8,786 nucleotides of DNA, taken from NCBI GenBank assembly GCA_041687095.1, contig JAWLCQ010000190.1, positions 1-8,786 on the forward strand, written 5' to 3'. Below, piece after piece: positions 1 to 4,773 of this stretch. The notes under the pieces are model-generated. The model ran no database searches. It was not told the DNA's origin and saw nothing but the letters and a program-made list of their open reading frames with translations. Position numbers and translations under genes: made by a program. Position 1 is the stretch's first letter, and every line of letters begins with the position of its first letter. Source of the DNA: JAWLCQ01 sp041687095. GTDB lineage: Bacteria; Planctomycetota; Phycisphaerae; SM23-33.

Positions 1-2
1 CG

Positions 3-89
3 CTGGCGACGATCACGTCGGCGATGCGGAGCTACCTGACCACTGGTGAACTGCCGCCGCTACCGGTAGACTCCGTTGCAGATGGGTGA
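3..89 (+). other. Possible C-terminal end of an unidentified upstream gene
   Basis: Frame 3 is open from the left edge and ends at TGA 87-89. The translation includes SAMRSYLTTGELPPLP. Third codon positions are strongly G/C up to about position 60 and then become mixed, so only the first part looks like good coding sequence. I do not recognise the family; the YxxTGELPP ending loosely recalls the tail of TAP-like alpha/beta hydrolases, but this is weak. It lies in the same frame as the repeat protein that follows, so it could instead be the N-terminal side of that protein split by a stop codon. Confidence 0.2.
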
Positions 90-842
90 AGTCTTACCCT
101 CGACCGCTACCCCGAGATCCGCTCGGCGGTGCAGGCTGGGGCGGTGGCGTCGGGCTACGAACACTTCCTCCGCTGGGGCATGGCGGAGCGCCGCGACGTG
201 TCGGTGTACTTCAACGAGGCGTACTATGCAGCCTGCAATCCGGACGTGGCGGCGGCGGTAGCCGGAGGGGCGATGCGGTCGGGGCTGGAGCACTTCCTGC
301 AGTTCGGTGCGCTCGAGGGGCGCTACGGGATCTTCGACGAGGCCGCGTACCTGTCGACGTACGTGGACGTGGGGTCGGCGGTGCAGAGCGGGGCGCTGCC
401 GTCGGGGCTGTGGCACTTCGTGAACTACGGGGCCGCCGAGCAGCGAGCGGCGTGCCCCTTCTTCGAGCGGTCGTACTACATGGCGTCCAACCCGGGCGTG
501 CTGCCGACGGCGTGGGGCGGCCAATATGCCAGTCCGCTGGACCACTACATCCGCGCGGGGGCGGCGGCGAACCTGCGGGGCGGATTTGATTCGGCGAAGT
601 ACCTGGCGATGTACCCGGATATCGCCAACGCCGTCCGCACGCGCGTGGTCCGCTCGGCCTTGGAGCACTACCTGCTGTACGGGAGGGCAGAGGGCCGCGC
701 CGCCTGCCCGTACTACGTGGAGAGCGACTACCTGTCGTTGAACCCGGACATCGCGTCGGCCGTCAGCGCGGGCATCCTTAGGAGCGGCCTGGAGCACTAC
801 CTCCGCTACGGCCAGTACGAAGGCCGCCGCGCCGTGGTGTAG
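90..842 (+). CDS. Repeat protein of the NPDV/YPDI...EHYLxYGxxEGR type, 5' end broken
   Basis: About 250 residues made almost wholly of six repeats of roughly 42 residues, each carrying YL/YY-x-x-(N/Y)P-(D/E)-(I/V), then S-G/A-L-E-H-(F/Y)-L, then YGxxEGR. Repeats of this kind are known in secreted or surface proteins (RTX-like calcium-binding proteins, some glycosyltransferase-linked proteins) of proteobacteria and cyanobacteria; the exact role is unknown to me. The first possible start in frame 3 is GTG 129, in the middle of a repeat and without a ribosome binding site, so it is not a convincing start. Upstream, RYPEIRSAV (about 108-131) is still repeat sequence in frame 3, while its expected YL partner (KSY, 89-97) lies in frame 2. 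That implies one extra base in the CCC run at 96-98. Frame 2 is closed by TGA at 47-49. No signal peptide or other domain is present. It is best read as the 3' remnant of a longer gene, or as a gene with sequence errors. It ends with TAG 840-842. Confidence 0.6.
   Translation, partial: SLTLDRYPEIRSAVQAGAVASGYEHFLRWGMAERRDVSVYFNEAYYAACNPDVAAAVAGGAMRSGLEHFLQFGALEGRYGIFDEAAYLSTYVDVGSAVQSGALPSGLWHFVNYGAAEQRAACPFFERSYYMASNPGVLPTAWGGQYASPLDHYIRAGAAANLRGGFDSAKYLAMYPDIANAVRTRVVRSALEHYLLYGRAEGRAACPYYVESDYLSLNPDIASAVSAGILRSGLEHYLRYGQYEGRRAVV
108..830 (+). repeat. Six protein-coding repeats in an alternating 43/41-residue pattern
   Basis: Counting from GTG 129 as residue 1, the conserved His of the (E/W/D)H(F/Y) motif falls at residues 12, 55, 96, 139, 180 and 223, giving steps of 43, 41, 43, 41, 43. 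Linkers alternate too: after repeats 1, 3 and 5 the linker leads to an NP motif (CNPDV, SNPGV, LNPDI), and after repeats 2 and 4 to an FDxAxYLxxY motif (YVDV, YPDI). The partial first unit (RYPEI) fits the second class. The higher-order unit is therefore 84 residues (252 bp). Confidence 0.6.
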
Positions 843-894
843 TCCGGGAGACGGGAAGCAGATACCGAGGTCAGGAATGCTCTGTCGCAACCCT

Positions 895-948
895 TGGAAG
901 ACGGCCCGGTCCGTGGCGATAGGTCCCGATTCACCCCGCCGTCTTCCA
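895..948. repeat. 11-bp inverted repeat with a 32-nt loop
   Basis: TGGAAGACGGC (895-905) and GCCGTCTTCCA (938-948) are perfect reverse complements. They lie about 50 bp after the stop of the repeat protein. There is no T-tract after the second arm, so a simple intrinsic terminator is not supported. Part of the left arm, AGACGGCC (899-906), recurs directly at 952-959. Confidence 0.5.
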
Positions 949-971
949 GGCAGACGGCCATGTTCGTCGGC

Positions 972-986
972 GCTGGGGACCCCAGC
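972..986. repeat. Short perfect palindrome GCTGGGG-A-CCCCAGC
   Basis: Seven bases on each side of a single A are exactly complementary. It can form a 6-bp hairpin with a 3-base loop but has no following T run. It lies in the gap between the repeat protein and the lipoprotein gene. The rest of 843-1064 shows no recognisable gene. Confidence 0.3.
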
Positions 987-1064
987 AGTACATCCGGGCC
1001 GGAGGGCCGAGACAGGGCCTTCCTGCCCCATTATCGTGCTGTATCCCGGAACTCGCATCAGCGG

Positions 1065-1070
1065 AAGGAG
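1065..1070 (+). promoter_or_regulatory. Ribosome binding site AAGGAG for the lipoprotein gene
   Basis: AAGGAG stands 8 nt before ATG 1079. It decides the start of the lipoprotein gene: the other long frame here (ATG 1113) has no comparable site and would lose the signal peptide. Confidence 0.7.
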
Positions 1071-1078
1071 AGGATTCG

Positions 1079-1715
1079 ATGGAGCGTACCTGTCTCGTAG
1101 CAACACTCCTCCTTGGTATGGTGTCTGGCTGCATTAAGCCGATTCCGTCAGCCACCTTCGACGAGACGATGGACGCAGCTCCACCCGTCGAAAACGGTAG
1201 AGCAAGGTGCGTGTTCTACTTCCCGGCGGATACTCCCGAAGACAGGGAGTTTCTACGATTCGCTGTTCGCCCCTGGACCCTCTGAGCCATATTACAGGGT
1301 GGGGGGACACATCAACGATGACGAGTTCGTCATCGGCCCCAAGAGATTCTTCTACGATGACCTGAAAGCAGGCCGCTACTGGCTCAAGCAGGCCAAGGGC
1401 CGCCAGAAAACCACGCTGCTTGCCGAGATGGTCCTCGGACAAGACCTCCTTCCCACCATGGAGTGTGATTTGCGGACGAGCCAGACATATTACATTTGGT
1501 TCGGTCAGAACCAGGCACCGAGGCTTGTCGAGGAGCGTACCGCTCTCAACGAAGCGAGACAGCTTCATCTGGAAGGGCCCTGCGGATTCCCGGGTGTGGA
1601 TCTGAGACCTCGCTACCGGCTCCGGGCAGAGCTTGTGAACGCAAAGGATGGATGGTCGAAGCTCATGTGTGATGCATGCGCCAACCCCACGCCAGGCGTG
1701 CCTCCCAGCAAGTAG
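1079..1715 (+). CDS. Small lipoprotein (DUF2846-like?), apparent one-base frameshift
   Basis: ATG 1079 has a strong ribosome binding site. The start is a textbook lipoprotein signal: MERT, a hydrophobic stretch, then lipobox V-S-G-C with C18 as the lipidated residue, so the product should be membrane-anchored on the outer side. Frame 2 runs through VFYFPADTPEDREF and then stops at TGA 1283-1285. The convincing continuation is in frame 3 (from about FYDSLFAPG at 1251 through EPYYRVGGHINDDEF, RFFYDDLKAGRYWLKQ and TSQTYYIWFGQ to TAG 1713-1715). Removing one T from the TTT at 1250-1252 joins the two and gives about 211 residues. The order VFYF... then a Gly-rich turn, LKAGRYWL and tYYIWFG resembles small DUF2846-type lipoproteins, but this is only a pattern match. 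The cause may be a sequencing error, a real mutation or, less likely, frameshifting. The next gene is convergent. Confidence 0.6.
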
Positions 1716-1731
1716 CGACGATCGATGGGTA

Positions 1732-1747
1732 GGACCAGACATGGTCC
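1732..1747 (+). terminator. Hairpin after the lipoprotein gene, possible terminator
   Basis: GGACCA (1732-1737) and TGGTCC (1742-1747) form a 6-bp stem with loop GACA, starting 17 nt after the lipoprotein stop. No T-tract follows (ACTCCCTC), so it is an incomplete intrinsic terminator at best. Confidence 0.3.
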
Positions 1748-1801
1748 ACTCCCTCGGTCAAGGCAGCCTGCCCACGCGAGAGGGGGCACCCAATGGCCTC
1801 C

Positions 1802-1885
1802 TCAGATCGCCGGCAGGGCCGCCACGGCGCCGGCGGTGCCGGAGAGGTCGAGGTGGGTGTAGATGTTCATCCGGCTCCGCCCAGG
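1802..1885 (-). pseudogene. C-terminal remnant of a tyrosine recombinase/integrase
   Basis: On the - strand, TGA (1802-1804) ends a frame whose last codons read RMNIYTHLDL followed by SGTAGAVAALPAI. Tyrosine recombinases of the XerC/phage integrase family end with the catalytic Tyr in a context such as TxxIYTHL, followed by a short tail; planctomycete integrases often finish with a gAvxxLPxI-like tail. Here the nucleophile would be the Tyr of NIYTH (codon 1859-1861). Upstream the frame is closed by TAG at 1886-1888, about 27 codons from the end, and none of the other catalytic residues (R, H-x-x-R) is visible, so this is a scar rather than a gene. It lies about 2 kb from the tRNA-Leu fragment and phased repeats at 3896-4141. 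The rest of 1716-1970 holds nothing else I recognise. Confidence 0.55.
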
Positions 1886-1970
1886 CTACGCTGCGCAGAA
1901 CGCCACCTGGGGCAAGTGCGGCGTATACGCCCTCAGGGCCATCGCAGCAGGTAAGGAGATGCCCGCTCCC

Positions 1971-3527
1971 CTACTGCGGTTTCACCGGCGGAGGCGGAAT
2001 GAACGTGTACAGCCCGCCGTTGTCGTCCGCGATGGCCTCCATGACCTCGACAGCCGCTTTCGAGCGGTAGTGGAAGAGGTAGGTGTTCACGATCACGTCC
2101 CTGTTTGCGTTGCGCGAGCGGAACGGGTCGCGAACCGCCTTGTTGTTCGGGAATGCCCCGTCGGACAGCAGGCAGATGAGCTTGCATCCCGCCGGGTCCT
2201 TGACCTTCTCCAGGAGGTCGAAGGCGCGATCGACGGCCGGGATCGGGTCTGTCGTGAACTGCGGGATGATCTCCTCAAGGAAGCGGGCGAACTTCCGGCG
2301 GTTCTCGATCGTCGCGGGGATCAGCTTCTTCGGCGGGTTCTCCAGCGGCCTGCCGCGGTTGTAGAAGATCACGTGGAAGCTCTGTCCGGGGCGCAGGCGG
2401 GCGATGGACCTCACCAGTTCGCGGGCGACGACGCCGAAGGAATCGTGCATCGATCCCGACCGGTCGATCACGTACACGACATGGCGGATGGTGACGAAGG
2501 AAGCGGGGTTGTTGGCGTCGGGGACCGGGGCGCCCGCACCGAAGAACGCCACCTGGCCGTCCGTGGGACCGGCGAGGCGGACGGCGGGGGCAATCCGCCC
2601 GCTTGATGCGGTGGGGGCCTCGTCAGTGCCCTCCTGCACGGGCGGATCGGTCGGCGGGTCACGCCTCATCAGCGCCTCCGCCTCCTTGGTCCGCATGGCG
2701 CAGAGGCGGGAGAGCTCCTCCCATTGCCAGGGATCGATCTCCGCCAGATAGGCCAGATCCGTGCAGATCTCCGCGTGAGCGTGGAATGCTCGGATCGCCT
2801 CGGCGATCACGCGGTAGTGCCCGATGGCCGCGACGGCGGCGGAGGCGACGGTATCGCGGTCCGCGGGAAAGCCCTTGCCCGCCCTCAACCTCGCCACCGC
2901 CGGGCGGACCGGGCCCAGCGTATCCAGTTCCACCAGCAGCATCCGCATTTGCAGGCAGTCGAGCTTCTCCGCGGGCGATTCCTTGTCCTTGAGCTGGGCG
3001 ACCAACTGACGAATCGTCTCGGCGGCGATGGGGATCGCCTTCGCCATCGCCTCGGGGGTCTCGCACGCGCAGGCGGTCTCGTAGGCCGTCAGTGCCTGCT
3101 CCAGCGGAGTGGCGGGCTTTGCCTCATCGTCGGGCGCGTCTGCGGGGCGCGTGGCTGCATTGGGATCGCGGCCTTTCCGTGCGTCCCGCAGCAGCGTCGC
3201 CAGCCTCCGCTCCGCCAGTTGCTTCGGGAGACCCGCGTCAAGGCGGGCGATGGCTTGGCGGTACGCGGCGATGGCGGGATCGGTGCTGCCCTCGGCAGCG
3301 AGGGATTCGGCGCGGTTGAGGTCGGGGTGACCGGTGAGTTCCACGCGATGGACGTCGTCCAGGGGCTTGACGAATTCCTGCCCCGAGTACCGGAAGCGGA
3401 TGTTGTCGCCTTCGACCCCCATGATCTCGACGTTCCCGTACCGGATGCCCTTGATCGTGAGCTCGTCCGCGTGAGCAACACCGGCGGCAACCAGCACCGC
3501 CACGCCCACCACGAGTGTCCACCGCAT
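1971..3527 (-). CDS. Secreted von Willebrand factor A (vWA) domain protein
   Basis: This 518-residue protein begins with a Sec signal peptide: MRW, a hydrophobic stretch, and AHA at residues 18-20 before D21. Residues about 23-65 form a small beta-rich module (IKGIRYGNVEIMGVEGDNI...) like those in planctomycete proteins that read a promoter-like 'site-VExVxGDxI' pattern. Residues about 70-120 and 140-290 are helical and TPR-like. After a Pro/Asp linker (290-315), a vWA domain covers about 345-510: the MIDAS motif D-R-S-G-S (D355, S357, S359), a T-T pair at 425-426 and LSDG with D456. An intact MIDAS implies Mg2+-dependent binding of a protein partner; the partner is unknown. No later membrane segment is seen, so it is probably free in the periplasm or secreted. 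ATG at 3525-3527 is preceded by AGGGGTGA and a good promoter. It is transcribed alone, divergent from the blaI operon and convergent with the lipoprotein gene. Confidence 0.85.
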   Translation of the reverse strand: MRWTLVVGVAVLVAAGVAHADELTIKGIRYGNVEIMGVEGDNIRFRYSGQEFVKPLDDVHRVELTGHPDLNRAESLAAEGSTDPAIAAYRQAIARLDAGLPKQLAERRLATLLRDARKGRDPNAATRPADAPDDEAKPATPLEQALTAYETACACETPEAMAKAIPIAAETIRQLVAQLKDKESPAEKLDCLQMRMLLVELDTLGPVRPAVARLRAGKGFPADRDTVASAAVAAIGHYRVIAEAIRAFHAHAEICTDLAYLAEIDPWQWEELSRLCAMRTKEAEALMRRDPPTDPPVQEGTDEAPTASSGRIAPAVRLAGPTDGQVAFFGAGAPVPDANNPASFVTIRHVVYVIDRSGSMHDSFGVVARELVRSIARLRPGQSFHVIFYNRGRPLENPPKKLIPATIENRRKFARFLEEIIPQFTTDPIPAVDRAFDLLEKVKDPAGCKLICLLSDGAFPNNKAVRDPFRSRNANRDVIVNTYLFHYRSKAAVEVMEAIADDNGGLYTFIPPPPVKPQ

Positions 3528-3530
3528 TGT

Positions 3531-3538
3531 TCACCCCT
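3531..3538 (-). promoter_or_regulatory. Ribosome binding site for the vWA gene
   Basis: On the - strand AGGGGTGA stands 3 nt before the ATG at 3527, slightly close but otherwise a good match to the anti-Shine-Dalgarno. It supports the chosen start, which also gives a full signal peptide. Confidence 0.5.
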
Positions 3539-3575
3539 GCTTTCCGGATCCGAGTTCGAAGTCGGTCGCCTCTGG

Positions 3576-3604
3576 ATTATGCGCGCAGCCTTCCACGATG
3601 GCAA
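3576..3604 (-). promoter_or_regulatory. Sigma70-type promoter of the vWA gene
   Basis: Read on the - strand: TTGCCA (3599-3604, 5 of 6 to TTGACA), a 17-nt spacer, then CATAAT (3576-3581, 5 of 6 to TATAAT). The -10 box lies about 48 nt before the start codon. Confidence 0.6.
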
Positions 3605-3748
3605 CCACCAAGCGCGCCCGTCGCCGATGCGAGCGACTCCTCCTTGGGCACCCCTTGGACCCAACCAGTCGACTGTCTGCTCCATCTGCCCATGCCCGCC
3701 CCCACCGGCAGCGCGGACGGTTCTCGGGGCAGGGCCCCATCAACCTCT

Positions 3749-3803
3749 TGGCCCTCCGATGGCCCTGCATTGGCCCTGCATTGGCCCTGCGTTGGCCCTA
3801 TAA
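3749..3803 (+). repeat. Five tandem 11-bp repeats (TGGCCCTGCAT)
   Basis: Units start at 3749, 3760, 3771, 3782 and 3793: TGGCCCTCCGA, TGGCCCTGCAT, TGGCCCTGCAT, TGGCCCTGCGT, TGGCCCTATAA. TGGCCCT is invariant. The 11-bp period is not a multiple of three and is close to one helical turn, so it looks like a protein-binding array rather than coding repeat. A perfect palindrome GGCCCGGGCC (3804-3813) follows at once. The remaining bases of 3605-3748 and 3814-3895 show no gene. Confidence 0.65.
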
Positions 3804-3895
3804 GGCCCGGGCCATGCCCTGCTCCACACCCTCACGTACCCGTGGTAGCAAGACGTGTCGATATGACGTAACGCTTTGGGCTTTCGAAGCTTCCT

Positions 3896-3952
3896 TGGGA
3901 TTCAAAATCCCGTGGCCGCAAGGTCGTGTGGGTTCGATTCCCACCTCCGGCA
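3896..3952 (+). other. 3' half of tRNA-Leu(CAA); probable attachment-site core
   Basis: The anticodon arm is TGGGA (3896-3900), loop TTCAAAA (3901-3907) with anticodon CAA, and TCCCG (3908-3912). A variable arm GGCC-GCAA-GGTC (3914-3925) fits a class II tRNA. The T arm is GTGGG (3928-3932), TTCGATT, CCCAC (3940-3944). The 3' acceptor strand is CTCCGGC (3945-3951) with discriminator A3952; no CCA is encoded. A matching 5' acceptor strand (GCCGGAG) and D arm are absent upstream, so this is not a working tRNA gene. A tRNA 3' part from the anticodon arm to the end is exactly what integrative elements carry in attP or leave at one junction. Confidence 0.7.
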
Positions 3953-3956
3953 TACG

Positions 3957-3992
3957 ACGTCATTCAACGTCATAGCACGTCAGTAAGCGACA
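3957..3992 (+). repeat. Phased array A: four RCGWCA hexamers at 10-bp steps
   Basis: ACGTCA at 3957, 3967 and 3977 and GCGACA at 3987, each exactly 10 bp from the last, beginning 5 bp after the tRNA-Leu fragment. Fixed spacing near one helical turn implies cooperative binding by one protein on one face of the DNA, as at integrase arm-type sites. Confidence 0.7.
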
Positions 3993-4059
3993 ATCTTGCC
4001 CATCTTACGGGGATTCTGGCCGATTTCGCTCCCCACCGCCCCCTCTCGGCCCCGCCGAC

Positions 4060-4078
4060 GCGGGATTTCCACTCCCGC
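4060..4078. repeat. Hairpin GCGGGA-TTTCCAC-TCCCGC between the two arrays
   Basis: A 6-bp perfect stem (4060-4065 with 4073-4078) and 7-nt loop, placed in the ~90 bp separating the two phased arrays. There is no T-tract. The rest of 3999-4085 contains no gene and no other structure I can support. Confidence 0.3.
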
Positions 4079-4085
4079 CGGAACT

Positions 4086-4141
4086 ACGTCAAATCGCGAC
4101 AAACAGCGACAGAGAACGTCAAATAACGTCAGTATGCGACT
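4086..4141 (+). repeat. Phased array B: six RCGWCA hexamers at 10-bp steps
   Basis: ACGTCA 4086, GCGACA 4096, GCGACA 4106, ACGTCA 4116, ACGTCA 4126, GCGACT 4136, all exactly 10 bp apart. The last two units with their spacer (ACGTCAGTATGCGAC) match the end of array A (ACGTCAGTAAGCGAC) at 14 of 15 bases. The following 4142-4302 is gene-free; it contains a second CAATCTTG (4155-4162) also found after array A (3991-3998). Confidence 0.7.
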
Positions 4142-4302
4142 ACAGCGAGTGCGCCAATCTTGACACATGAGCATGAGGAATACGGGGGAACACGACATGT
4201 GCCTAGCCTTGGGCCTGGGCCTTGGCCAGTGAACCAGCAGGCCCTGTCGGCACCAGTCATCCGGGCGAATCTGCCTTCGAATAGAAACACATTCACATTC
4301 TC

Positions 4303-4331
4303 TTGACGGCCCCGCCCCGACTGGATACAAA
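4303..4331 (+). promoter_or_regulatory. Sigma70-type promoter of the blaI-M56 operon
   Basis: TTGACG (4303-4308, 5 of 6), a 17-nt spacer, TACAAA (4326-4331, 4 of 6). It lies about 57 nt before the BlaI start codon and is the only good promoter-like pair in this gap. Confidence 0.55.
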
Positions 4332-4338
4332 GATATCC
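4323..4338. promoter_or_regulatory. Candidate BlaI operator overlapping the -10 box
   Basis: GGATA (4323-4327), six bases CAAAGA, TATCC (4334-4338): a 5-bp inverted repeat over the -10 element. BlaI/MecI dimers bind dyads with TACA/TGTA half-sites in their own promoters; this site contains TACA on one side only, so it is a position-based guess at autoregulation. Confidence 0.35.
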
Positions 4339-4387
4339 GAAACCGAGAGACGACCGGCATCTCCAGCAGCGAAAGGCGGGCGGGACC

Positions 4388-4771
4388 ATGGACCCAGAGG
4401 CGCAGCTCAGCCGACGCGAGCGGCAGATCATGGACATCATCTACGCCGGGGGGGAGGTTACCTCCGCCGACATCCGCCGCCACCTGTCCGATCCCCCCAC
4501 CCGCGGGGCCCTCCGCGTCATGCTCCGCGCGCTGGAGGACAAGGGCCAGATCACCCACACCGAGAAGGACAACCGCTACGTCTACCGCGCCGTCCATGCG
4601 CGCAAGCAGGTGGGCACCAGCGCGATGCGGCGGGTGGTGGACACGTTCTTCGGCGGGTCGCTGCAATCGGCGTTGGCGGCGCACCTGGCGCAAAACGACA
4701 CGAACCTCTCCGACGAGGACCTCAAGCGACTCGTCGACCTCATCCAGCAGACTCGCAAGAAGGGGAAGTAA
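4388..4771 (+). CDS. blaI: BlaI/MecI/CopY-family transcriptional repressor
   Basis: 127 residues, the usual family length. The N-terminal winged helix is clear: LSRRERQIMDIIY (residues 7-19), the recognition region TSADIRRHL to TRGALRVMLRALEDKG (25-53), then the wing ITHTEKDNRYVYRAV (55-69). The C-terminal dimerisation part has the common VVDTFFGGS (83-91), near where BlaI proteins are cut after signalling. Family knowledge: a dimer represses its own operon and is inactivated when the partner M56 peptidase is triggered. ATG 4388 follows a modest AAGGCGGG site, 7 nt away. TAA ends at 4771, only 2 nt before the M56 ATG, so the two genes are translationally coupled. The target genes beyond its own operon cannot be told from this window; no beta-lactamase is present. 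Confidence 0.9.
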   Translation: MDPEAQLSRRERQIMDIIYAGGEVTSADIRRHLSDPPTRGALRVMLRALEDKGQITHTEKDNRYVYRAVHARKQVGTSAMRRVVDTFFGGSLQSALAAHLAQNDTNLSDEDLKRLVDLIQQTRKKGK

Positions 4772-4773
4772 CC

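Noticed and set aside
60..1106. 348-codon open frame on the - strand
   Set aside because: Arg/Val/His-rich translation typical of the antisense of a GC-rich gene; the + strand carries clear repeat motifs in the same place.
1236..1285. Programmed ribosomal frameshift in the lipoprotein gene
   Set aside because: No known slippery motif, internal Shine-Dalgarno or downstream structure was seen; an extra base is simpler.
1863..2606. 247-codon open frame on the + strand
   Set aside because: Shadow of the vWA gene; the signal peptide and MIDAS motif are on the - strand.
3850..3952. Complete tRNA gene
   Set aside because: No 5' acceptor strand pairing with CTCCGGC and no D arm lie at the right distance.
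3957..4141. CRISPR array
   Set aside because: The repeat is 6 bp with 4-bp gaps; CRISPR repeats and spacers are far longer, and no cas gene is present.
4303..4773. Upstream TTG start that would extend the M56 protein by 157 residues
   Set aside because: The extension overlaps blaI in another frame and overlies the promoter; ATG 4774 gives a normal first membrane segment.
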